A stretch of DNA of 40,030 nt from Pseudomonas nitroreducens TX1 (GTDB lineage: Bacteria; Pseudomonadota; Gammaproteobacteria; Pseudomonadales; Pseudomonadaceae). The stretch is from NCBI RefSeq assembly GCF_000313755.1, contig NZ_AMZB01000078.1, forward strand, positions 1-40,030, read 5' to 3'. Position numbers and translations under genes: made by a program. The notes below the pieces were generated by a model. That model was not told the DNA's origin, searched no databases, and was given only the letters and a program-made list of their open reading frames with translations. How positions within the stretch are numbered: position 1 is the first letter of the stretch; the number at the start of each line of letters is the position of its first letter. Below, one piece after another: positions 33,120 to 40,030 of this stretch.

Positions 33120-33803
33120 ATGAGCGAACGCATTCTCACCGCGCGGAACCTTAGCAAGGTTGTTTCCAGCGCGGAAGGCAAGCTGACCATCCTCCACGAT
33201 CTCTCCCTCGAGCTCGCCCGCGGCGACAGCCTCGCCATCGTCGGCAGCTCGGGCTCGGGAAAGTCCACCCTCCTGGGCCTGCTCGCCGGGCTCGACCTGC
33301 CCAGCGGCGGCGAGATCGTCCTGCTCGGGCACACCCTCGGCCGTCTCGATGAGGACCAGCGCGCGCGGGTACGCGCCGCCCACGTCGGCTTCGTCTTCCA
33401 GTCCTTCCAGTTGCTCGACAGCCTCAATGCGCTTGAAAACGTCATGCTGCCGCTGGAGCTGGATGGCCGCAAGGACGCCGAGCCGCGCGCCCGCGAGCTG
33501 CTGGACCGGGTCGGCCTCGGCCAGCGCCTGACCCACTACCCTCGCCAGCTCTCCGGGGGCGAGCAGCAGCGTGTCGCCATTGCCCGCGCCTTCGCCGCCG
33601 AACCGGACGTACTGTTCGCCGACGAACCCACCGGCAACCTCGACACCCACACCGGCGAGCGTATCAGCGACCTGCTCTTCGAGCTGAACCGCGAGCGCGG
33701 CACCACCCTGATCCTGGTGACCCACGACGAGCGCCTCGCCCACCGCTGCCAGCGCCACATCCGCCTGGAAAGCGGCCACCTGATCGACCACGTCGAACCC
33801 TGA
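33120..33803 (+). CDS. ybbA: ABC transporter ATP-binding protein (YbbA)
   Basis: The 227-residue ATPase of the LolD/MacB-like class has Walker [11 protein letters not shown] loop [11 protein letters not shown], signature [14 protein letters not shown], Walker [13 protein letters not shown] and the switch His in LVTHDERL. It pairs with the large permease 13 bp downstream. In E. coli ybbA and ybbP lie next to tesA in the same divergent order. The substrate is unknown; mechanotransmission rather than transport is possible for this class. Confidence 0.93.
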   Translation: MSERILTARNLSKVVSSAEGKLTILHDLSLELARGDSLAIVGSSGSGKSTLLGLLAGLDLPSGGEIVLLGHTLGRLDEDQRARVRAAHVGFVFQSFQLLDSLNALENVMLPLELDGRKDAEPRARELLDRVGLGQRLTHYPRQLSGGEQQRVAIARAFAAEPDVLFADEPTGNLDTHTGERISDLLFELNRERGTTLILVTHDERLAHRCQRHIRLESGHLIDHVEP

Positions 33804-33816
33804 CGGACGAGAGCCG

Positions 33817-36318
33817 ATGAAGCCACTGTCGCTGCCCAACCTGTTTCGCCTGTCCCTGCGCCAGCTGTGGCGCGAGGGCCGCAGCGGCGAACTGCGCGTG
33901 CTGTTCTTCGCCCTGCTGATAGCAGTGGCCGCCAGCTCCGCGATCGGCTATTTCAGCGCTCGCCTGAACGGCGCCATGCTGGTCCGCGCCGCCGAATTCC
34001 TCGGCGCGGACCTGGTACTCAGCGGCACCCAGCCGGCGCAGCGGGAACAGATCGAACGCGGCCTCCAGCTCGGTTTGCAGCACGCCCAGAGCGTGGAATT
34101 TTCCAGCGTGGTGGCCACCGACAACGGCATCCAGCTGAGCAGCGTGAAAGCGGTCGGCGACAGCTATCCGCTGCGCGGCGAACTGAAGAGCGCGGCTGCG
34201 CCCTTGCAGCCGGAAGTCGAGGGCGGCCGACCGGCTCCGGGTGATATCTGGGTCGAATCGCGCCTGCTGGCCAGCCTCGACCTGAAGATCGGCGACAGCG
34301 TCGACATCGGCCGCAAGTCCCTGCGCATCGCCCGCGTACTGACCTATGAACCGGACCGCGCCGGCGACTTCTACAGCCTCACCCCGCGCGTGATGATGAG
34401 CCTGCACGACCTGGACGCCACCGGGGTGGTACAGCCCGGCAGCCGGGTACGCTATCGCGACCTCTGGGGCGGTGCGCACGACGCCCTGCAAAGCTACCGG
34501 CAGGCGACCCAGGGCAACCTTGCCGCCAACCAGGAACTGCAGGACGCCCATCACGGCAACCGGCAGATCGGCGATGCCCTGGGCCGTGCCGAGCGCTACC
34601 TGAACCTCGCCAGCCTTGCCGCCGTGCTGCTCGCCGGCGTGGCCGTGGCGCTGTCGGCCAACCGCTTCGCCACGCGCCGCTTCGACGCCAGCGCGCTGCT
34701 GCGCTGCCTGGGTCTGTCGCGCCGCGAAGCCCTCCTGCTGTATGGCAGTCAACTACTCACCCTGGGACTGGCTGCCAGTGTCTGCGGCGCCTTCCTCGGC
34801 TGGCTTGCGCAGCTCGGCCTGATGCATCTGCTGGGCAACCTGCTGCCGCCGGAAATCCCCGATGCCGGCATAGTCCCCGCACTGGCCGGCATGGCGACCG
34901 GCCTGGTCGCGCTGGCGGGTTTCGGCCTGCCGCCGCTCGCCGCCCTCGGCCGCGTACCGCCGCTGCGAGTGCTGCGCAGCGACCTGCTGCCGGTACCGAT
35001 GCGCACCTGGGCCGCCTACGGCTGCGCCCTGCTCGCCCTCGGCCTGATCATGTGGCGCCTGAGCCTGGACCTGAAACTCACCCTCGCCCTGCTCGGTGGC
35101 GGCGCCATCGCCGCGGCGGTCCTCGGCTTCATCCTGCTGCTGGCCTTGCGTGGCCTGCGCCGCGCGCTCCAGGGCGCCAGCCTGCCGTGGCGGCTGGGCC
35201 TGGGCCAGCTGCTGCGCTATCCGCTGGCCGCTGCCGGGCAGAGCCTCGCCTTCGGCCTGATCCTGCTGGCCATGGCACTGATCGCGCTGCTGCGCGGCGA
35301 GCTGCTGGACACCTGGCATTCCCAATTACCGCCCAACGCACCGAACCACTTTGCCCTGAACATCCTGCCGGCCGAGAAAGAAGGTTTCTCGCAACGCGTG
35401 AAGGCGCTCTCGCCCAACGCCGAAGACCTCTACCCGATGGTACCCGGCCGGCTGGTGGCGGTGAACGGCAAGCCCGTCCAAACACTGAAGGAAGATGTGC
35501 GCAGCGAACGCGCCCTGCACCGCGACCTCGGCCTGACCTGGTCGGCGCGCCTGCCCTCGGGCAACCAGATAGTCGCTGGCGACTGGTGGCAGGCCGGCGA
35601 GAAGAGCGAGCTGCCCGGTGTCTCGGTGGAAGAGAAGCTCGCCGGCAATCTCGGCCTCAAGGTCGGCGACCACCTGAGCTTCACCGTCGCCGGGCAGACG
35701 CGTGAAGCGCAGATCCGCAGCCTGCGCTCGGTGAAGTGGGACAATTTCCAGCCCAACTTCTTCATGGTCTTCGAGCCCGGCACGCTGACCGACCTGCCGG
35801 TGACCTACCTGACCAGCTTTTATCTGCCGGCCAGCCAGGAGCGCCAGTTGATCGAACTGGCCCGCGCCTACCCCACCGTCACCCTGCTGCCGGTGGACGC
35901 CCTGCTCGCGCAGCTGCGCAGCATCCTCGACCAGGTGACGCTGGCAGTGGAGTACGTGCTGGTGTTCGTTCTCGCGGCCGGCTTTGTGGTGTTGTTCGCG
36001 GGCCTGCAGGCGACCCTCGACGAACGCCTGCGCCAGGGTGCGCTGCTGCGTGCGCTGGGCGCCGAGCGCGGCCTGCTGATGCGCACGCGGCGCAGCGAGT
36101 TCGCCCTGCTCGGGGCGGTCAGCGGCCTGCTGGCGGCGCTGGGCTGCGAGCTGATCAGCTACCTGCTCTACCGGCTGGTATTCGACCTGCCGTGGAGTCC
36201 GCATCCCTGGCTGCTGGTGTTACCCGTCCTCGGTGCGTTGCTGGTCGGCGGCGCAGGCTTGCTGGGTACCCGCCGCGCGCTCAACGTGAGCCCATTGCGC
36301 CTGCTGCGCGAGAGCTGA
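33817..36318 (+). CDS. ybbP: ABC transporter permease with two FtsX domains (YbbP)
   Basis: The 833-residue inner-membrane protein has one N-terminal membrane helix (about 25-45) and a large periplasmic region (about 46-255). Several membrane helices with an FtsX domain follow, a second large periplasmic region (about 500-690), and a C-terminal FtsX domain (about 700-833, ending [17 protein letters not shown]). This is the YbbP layout. It begins 13 bp after ybbA. Work in other bacteria places it with envelope or lipid-related export; the precise role is unknown. Confidence 0.9.
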   Translation: MKPLSLPNLFRLSLRQLWREGRSGELRVLFFALLIAVAASSAIGYFSARLNGAMLVRAAEFLGADLVLSGTQPAQREQIERGLQLGLQHAQSVEFSSVVATDNGIQLSSVKAVGDSYPLRGELKSAAAPLQPEVEGGRPAPGDIWVESRLLASLDLKIGDSVDIGRKSLRIARVLTYEPDRAGDFYSLTPRVMMSLHDLDATGVVQPGSRVRYRDLWGGAHDALQSYRQATQGNLAANQELQDAHHGNRQIGDALGRAERYLNLASLAAVLLAGVAVALSANRFATRRFDASALLRCLGLSRREALLLYGSQLLTLGLAASVCGAFLGWLAQLGLMHLLGNLLPPEIPDAGIVPALAGMATGLVALAGFGLPPLAALGRVPPLRVLRSDLLPVPMRTWAAYGCALLALGLIMWRLSLDLKLTLALLGGGAIAAAVLGFILLLALRGLRRALQGASLPWRLGLGQLLRYPLAAAGQSLAFGLILLAMALIALLRGELLDTWHSQLPPNAPNHFALNILPAEKEGFSQRVKALSPNAEDLYPMVPGRLVAVNGKPVQTLKEDVRSERALHRDLGLTWSARLPSGNQIVAGDWWQAGEKSELPGVSVEEKLAGNLGLKVGDHLSFTVAGQTREAQIRSLRSVKWDNFQPNFFMVFEPGTLTDLPVTYLTSFYLPASQERQLIELARAYPTVTLLPVDALLAQLRSILDQVTLAVEYVLVFVLAAGFVVLFAGLQATLDERLRQGALLRALGAERGLLMRTRRSEFALLGAVSGLLAALGCELISYLLYRLVFDLPWSPHPWLLVLPVLGALLVGGAGLLGTRRALNVSPLRLLRES

Positions 36319-36359
36319 TCGGGTAGACTGCCCCGATCACTTTCGTCGCACTGGATGCC

Positions 36360-36857
36360 ATGAGCCGCTATCGTCCGCCCCGCCCCGCCGGTACCCCGCT
36401 GATCACTCCCGAAGGCGAAGCGCGCCTGCGCGCCGAACTGCACGAACTGTGGAACGTGCGCAGGCCCCAGGTGACCCAGTCGGTCAGCGAGGCCGCCGCG
36501 CAAGGCGACCGTTCGGAGAACGCCGAATATACCTACGGCAAGAAGATGCTGCGCGAGATCGACAGCCGCGTGCGCTTCCTGCGCAAACGCCTGGAGAACT
36601 GCAAGGTGGTCAGCGAGCGTCCGGCCGATCCGAACAAGGTCTACTTCGGCGCCTGGGTCACCCTGGAAGACGAGGACGGCGAGCAGGCCCGTTACCGCAT
36701 CGTCGGCCCGGACGAACTGGACCTGCGCAACAACCACATCAGTATCGACTCCCCCCTGGCCCGCGCCCTGGTGGGCAAGGAACTGGATGCCGAGGTGATG
36801 GTTCGCAGCCCATCCGGCGAGAAGATGTGGTTCGTGGTGGAAATCGAGTACCCCTGA
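36360..36857 (+). CDS. greB: Transcription elongation factor GreB
   Basis: The 165-residue protein rescues backtracked RNA polymerase by stimulating transcript cleavage. The N-terminal coiled coil carries the acidic tip [15 protein letters not shown], and the C-terminal FKBP-like domain ends with [20 protein letters not shown] and VEIEYP. The length is normal for GreB. It lies 41 bp downstream of ybbP and could be read through from it. Confidence 0.95.
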   Translation: MSRYRPPRPAGTPLITPEGEARLRAELHELWNVRRPQVTQSVSEAAAQGDRSENAEYTYGKKMLREIDSRVRFLRKRLENCKVVSERPADPNKVYFGAWVTLEDEDGEQARYRIVGPDELDLRNNHISIDSPLARALVGKELDAEVMVRSPSGEKMWFVVEIEYP

Positions 36858-36890
36858 GTGCCGCCAGAGAACGACGTTCCTACAGAATGA

Positions 36891-37211
36891 TCAGAGCGCC
36901 GGTGGGCGGCGGGTAATCAGCCCCTGCCGGGCAACACGGATCAGCTCGTGGATAGCCGACTCCAGCTGTTCGGCCGCCGGCGACTGCACCACCGCGAAGT
37001 CGAAGCTGTCGGACGGGAAACGCGCGAGATCGGCAAAGGTCTCGGCGAACTGGATCAGGAAGGTGCGCGAGCCGTTCCAGCGCTTGGGCCAGCCATCGAG
37101 GTAACGGACGAGGGTGGGCTGGTGATTGCCGCCCAGGAGGATCTTCGGATTGCGGCGCAGCAGGCCGGTGGTGATGGGGGCCAGGCGCACATGCGGGTTG
37201 GGACAGGTCAT
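36891..37211 (-). CDS. Hypothetical protein, partial methyltransferase-like
   Basis: A 106-residue protein. The C-terminal half FPSDSFDFAVVQSPAAEQLE followed by SAIHELIRVARQG resembles the region after motif IV of class I methyltransferases (DxFDxV followed by ExxRVxxxG). The Gly-rich SAM loop is absent and the N-terminal half is Arg/Pro-rich. It may be a remnant or a short divergent protein. The ribosome site is weak. It is convergent with greB. Confidence 0.55.
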   Translation of the reverse strand: MTCPNPHVRLAPITTGLLRRNPKILLGGNHQPTLVRYLDGWPKRWNGSRTFLIQFAETFADLARFPSDSFDFAVVQSPAAEQLESAIHELIRVARQGLITRRPPAL

Positions 37212-37393
37212 GGTGTCTAGTCTTCCGCCTCAAGGGTCCTGCTGGACGCGGCGAGAGGCACACCGAACCAGCGCTTTAGCGGTATTTCGATGTCAGCCAT
37301 CGCTGCATCCGCGCCCCGCAAGTTGCTACTTAAATCGGCGCTGTGCGGCATCCTAGAGAAGCCCCGGCAAAGCTGTCAAGGAGACTTCAGTCG

Positions 37394-37912
37394 ATGACCA
37401 CACCCCCCATGCGGCTGTTCTTCGCCCTGCCCTGCCCGGTGGAACTGGCGATGCGCATCTGCTCCTGGCGCGACAGCCTGCACCACGACGGCCAGCCCGT
37501 AGCCCAGGCCAACCTGCACCTGACCCTGGCCTTTCTCGGCTCCGTACCACGCGGCCGCAAGGCGGAATTGCGCGCCATCGGCGAACGCCTGCCACGCCAG
37601 GGCTTCAACCTGGAGCTGAACCACGTCGCGCGCCGGAACAATGGCATCCTGCACCTGGCGCCCAGCAGCGTGCCGGTTGCTCTGTACGAACTGGTGCAGG
37701 CGTTGCGCGATGGGCTGCAGGCCGGAGGATTCGAGGTCGAACATCGCCCGTTCCATCCCCATGTCACCCTCGCCCGCCACGCCCAGCACACGCCGGCCGC
37801 CACTGCTGCCTTTGTACTACCCGCCCAGGCCGTGACGCTGTTCAGCTCGGAGAACAGCCCTAGCGGCGTGCACTACCGCGCCATCGGCGAGTGGCCGCTA
37901 GATCGCGCCTGA
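37394..37912 (+). CDS. thpR: RNA 2',3'-cyclic phosphodiesterase
   Basis: The 172-residue 2H phosphoesterase (formerly LigT) opens 2',3'-cyclic phosphates and can join tRNA half-molecules with 2'-5' links in vitro. Both H-X-T motifs are present: HLTLAFLG (about residues 42-49) and HVTLARH in the C-terminal half. AAGGAG lies nine bases before the ATG at 37394. Its 3' end overlaps that of the convergent LysR gene by 15 bp. Confidence 0.93.
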   Translation: MTTPPMRLFFALPCPVELAMRICSWRDSLHHDGQPVAQANLHLTLAFLGSVPRGRKAELRAIGERLPRQGFNLELNHVARRNNGILHLAPSSVPVALYELVQALRDGLQAGGFEVEHRPFHPHVTLARHAQHTPAATAAFVLPAQAVTLFSSENSPSGVHYRAIGEWPLDRA

Positions 37913-38797
37913 CCGCGCCGCCCATTCCTGGGCGTAATCGAGGAAGCGACGCAGGCCCGCCGTAGGGTACTTGTCGACATGCAGCGCGCGGAAGAACGTG
38001 CGCCGCAAAGGCCCCAGCGGGTTATCCAGATGCACCAGCTCGCCGCGCTCCAGCTCCGCCTGCACCACGCGCTGCGACAGGCAACCGATGCCGAAACCGC
38101 TGCCCACCAGATGCTTGATCGCTTCAGCGTTGCTCACCTCCAGAGGCGCGTTGACGCTACCCAGGCGCGGCAATACCTGTTGCTCGAACGTCACGCGGGT
38201 ACCGGAACCGGACTCACGCAACACCCAGCGCGCCGCTGCCAGATCCCTCAGACCGATGCGCTCGGCCCGCGCCAAAGGGTGATCAGGCGCGACAACCAGC
38301 AGCAACTCATCGGCCATCCAGGGCGTGAGCTGGATCTGCGGATGCTGGATCGGCGCCTCGATGAAGGCCACGTCCAGCCGGAACTCGGCCAGGGCCTCGA
38401 TCACCCCGCCGCTATTGGCAACCTGCAACTCCAGACGGCTTTCGGGCAGTTCGCCGAGAAAGCCGGCCATGACCTGCGGTAGCAGGTAGCCACCGATGCT
38501 GCGACTGGCACCGAGGCTCAGCTGCACCGGCGCCGACTCGAACAGGCTCTCCAGCTCTGCGCTCTGCGCCAGCAGCGCACTGGCCTTGGGGTAGAAAGCG
38601 CGGCCATTGTCGTTCAGCGCCAGGCGCTTGCCGCTTCGGTCGAACAGGCGAGTGCCGAGCGCGCGCTCCAGTTCCTGCAAAGCCTGGCTCGCGGCGGACT
38701 GCGAAAGCGCGATGCGCGCGGCCGCCTGGGTCACGTTGCCCAGTTCGGCAATCGCAGTGAAGGTCGCCAGTTGGCGAAGGGTGATGCGCGGGCCCAT
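37898..38797 (-). CDS. LysR-family regulator (YeiE-like)
   Basis: The 299-residue protein has the HTH at about 5-65 (LATFTAIAELGNVTQAAARI then SQSAASQALQELERALG) and a CysB/CbbR-like effector domain (SLGASRSIGGYLLPQVMAGF). It is divergent from the YeiH-type exporter gene 93 bp away, the same pairing as yeiE-yeiH in E. coli; YeiE responds to sulfite in enteric bacteria. The ATG at 38797 is preferred; the TTG at 38815 is the longer choice. Confidence 0.9.
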   Translation of the reverse strand: MGPRITLRQLATFTAIAELGNVTQAAARIALSQSAASQALQELERALGTRLFDRSGKRLALNDNGRAFYPKASALLAQSAELESLFESAPVQLSLGASRSIGGYLLPQVMAGFLGELPESRLELQVANSGGVIEALAEFRLDVAFIEAPIQHPQIQLTPWMADELLLVVAPDHPLARAERIGLRDLAAARWVLRESGSGTRVTFEQQVLPRLGSVNAPLEVSNAEAIKHLVGSGFGIGCLSQRVVQAELERGELVHLDNPLGPLRRTFFRALHVDKYPTAGLRRFLDYAQEWAARSGAI

Positions 38798-38890
38798 ATT
38801 GATAAAACCGGTCAACCCAATAAGAACAATCCGTTTTTACACTAAGTACACCGGCGGCACCATGGCTTCACCTTACACAAGGAGCCTGCA

Positions 38891-39919
38891 ATGAACGCCC
38901 CTCGCCGCCTGCCCTACTATCTCCCCGGCGCCCTGCTCTGCCTGGCTATCGCCTTCGGCTCCCGCCAGCTCATGGAAATCCCCGCGCTGCAGCACCTGGG
39001 GCTTGGCAGCCTGACCCTGGCGATTCTCATCGGTCTGCTGGCCGGAAACCTGGGGCTCGCGCGCTTCGGCAGCATTCGCCCCGGCATCGACCTGTCGCGC
39101 CAGCAGCTGCTGCGCCTGGGCGTGGTGCTCTACGGCCTGCGCCTGACCTTCCAGGACATCGCCGCCCTCGGCCCGGCAGCATTGGTCATCGACGTGTTGA
39201 TGGTCGCCAGCACCCTGACCGTCGCCTGGTGGATCGGCGAACGCTGGCTCAGGCTGCCGCGCGAAAGCGCCCTGCTGATCGGCGCGGGCAGTGCCATCTG
39301 CGGAGCCGCCGCCGTCATGGCGAGCAGCCCGGTGCTCAAGGCGCGTGCCGAGCACACCGCTGTCGCGGTGGCCACCGTGGTGCTCTTCGGTACCCTGGCG
39401 ATGCTGCTTCACCCGATGATCTACGCGGCGCTGCCCAATCTGTTCGGTAGCGAGCAGGCCTTCGGCGTGTTCACTGGCTCGACCATCCATGAGGTCGCCC
39501 AGGTGGTTGCCGCCGGTCGCGCCATGGATCCGGCCGCCGCCGATGCCGCGCTGATCAGCAAGATGCTGCGGGTCCTGCTGCTGGCTCCGGCCCTGCTGAT
39601 CCTCGGACGCGTTGGAAGTGCCGAAGTCGCTGAACCCGGCGCACGCCGCAAGCTGCATATCCCCGGCTTCGCCGTGTTCTTCCTGCTGGTGACCGGCCTG
39701 CGCTCGCTGGGCTGGGTACCGCAAAACTGGCTGGCACCGCTGCAGCAACTGGACGACGTGATGCTCGGCATGGCGATGGCCGCCCTGGGCCTTGCCACCC
39801 GCCTGGGCGACCTGCGCAAGGAAGGCCCCAAGCCGCTGCTGCTGGGCGCCGGGTTGTTCGTGTTCCTGCTGGTGGGCGGCGGCCTGATCAATGGCGGCGT
39901 GCAATACCTCTTCCATTGA
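38891..39919 (+). CDS. YeiH-family putative sulfate/sulfite exporter
   Basis: The 342-residue inner-membrane protein belongs to the UPF0324/YeiH family, with about ten hydrophobic segments. The family blocks LTLAILIGLLAGNLG, LSRQQLLRLGVVLYGLRLTF, GAGSAICGAAAVMASSPV and FGVFTGSTIHEVAQVVAAG are clear. AAGGAG lies six bases before the ATG. It is paired with the divergent LysR gene, which probably controls it. The transported anion is inferred from the family. Confidence 0.92.
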   Translation: MNAPRRLPYYLPGALLCLAIAFGSRQLMEIPALQHLGLGSLTLAILIGLLAGNLGLARFGSIRPGIDLSRQQLLRLGVVLYGLRLTFQDIAALGPAALVIDVLMVASTLTVAWWIGERWLRLPRESALLIGAGSAICGAAAVMASSPVLKARAEHTAVAVATVVLFGTLAMLLHPMIYAALPNLFGSEQAFGVFTGSTIHEVAQVVAAGRAMDPAAADAALISKMLRVLLLAPALLILGRVGSAEVAEPGARRKLHIPGFAVFFLLVTGLRSLGWVPQNWLAPLQQLDDVMLGMAMAALGLATRLGDLRKEGPKPLLLGAGLFVFLLVGGGLINGGVQYLFH

Positions 39920-39971
39920 TATGAAACCCATGCAGGGACGAGCAGGCTGGTTTCTGCACGAGGAACCCACG

Positions 39972-40004
39972 AAAAATGCCGGGCTGATGCCCGGCATTCT
40001 CTTT
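39972..40004 (+). terminator. Terminator of the YeiH-type gene
   Basis: AATGCCGGGC-TGAT-GCCCGGCATT is a 10-bp perfect stem followed by CTCTTT. Confidence 0.88.
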
Positions 40005-40023
40005 GCTCTTCGTAGGAGATTCT

Positions 40024-40030
40024 ATGTCTA
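40024..40030 (+). CDS. Possible start of the next gene (cut by the window edge)
   Basis: ATG at 40024 follows AGGAG (40014-40018) with five bases between. Only two codons and a base are visible, so the product cannot be named. Confidence 0.35.

Overview
The window reads as an uninterrupted stretch of the core chromosome of a Pseudomonas in the wider P. aeruginosa group. The DNA is high in GC and rich in C/G-ending codons, it carries GTAGGAGCG-type REP elements, and its gene order follows, from memory, P. aeruginosa PAO1 from about PA2820 to PA2861. Recognisable landmarks in order are sagS, ospR-gpx, msrB, alaA, htpX, tpm, deaD, a class II DAHP synthase, ohrR-ohr, earP-efp, tRNA-Ser, oprI, tesA, ybbAP, greB and thpR. 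The species is not fixed by the sequence. A Gly-rich lipoprotein and TpsB gene pair at 15.5-18.8 kb is not part of the PAO1 order as I remember it and is the main accessory candidate. I see no insertion sequence, integrase, prophage, CRISPR array or rRNA.

Left part (1-9.3 kb): the 5' end of a tRNA-Glu with its promoter leaves the window on the left. A membrane-anchored protein of unknown function and a glutathione S-transferase follow, then a convergent pair (free methionine-R-sulfoxide reductase and a DUF815 ATPase). Next come the hybrid histidine kinase SagS, the gpx-ospR peroxide operon with a 36-bp operator-like palindrome, msrB, and alaA with a small unknown gene.

Middle (9.3-19.6 kb): htpX, then a leftward operon of a 75-residue protein that resembles CsrA with a C-terminal membrane anchor followed by tpm. 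Two overlapping mini-ORFs, an extradiol dioxygenase, deaD with a long leader and an enoyl-CoA hydratase family gene come next. After them lie an AT-rich island, the Gly-rich lipoprotein, the TpsB translocator, and a 20-bp perfect hairpin shared with the end of a spermidine-synthase-like gene.

Right part (19.6-40 kb): class II DAHP synthase, an M48 metalloprotease lipoprotein, a YcaQ-type DNA glycosylase, DUF3291 and DUF1127 genes, and two LysR regulators around a TSUP permease. The organic-peroxide pair ohrR/ohr, earP/efp (EF-P and its arginine rhamnosyltransferase), tRNA-Ser(GGA), oprI and an L,D-transpeptidase follow. The window ends with tesA back to back with ybbAP, greB, a methyltransferase-like fragment, thpR, and a LysR/YeiH-type exporter pair.

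Two themes link the genes. One is repair and sensing of oxidative damage (fRMsr, Gpx/OspR, MsrB, GST, Ohr/OhrR). The other is the cell envelope (HtpX, M48 lipoprotein, OprI, L,D-transpeptidase, TpsB and lipoprotein). The best candidates for undescribed biology are the lipoprotein/TpsB pair and the CsrA-like tail-anchored protein.
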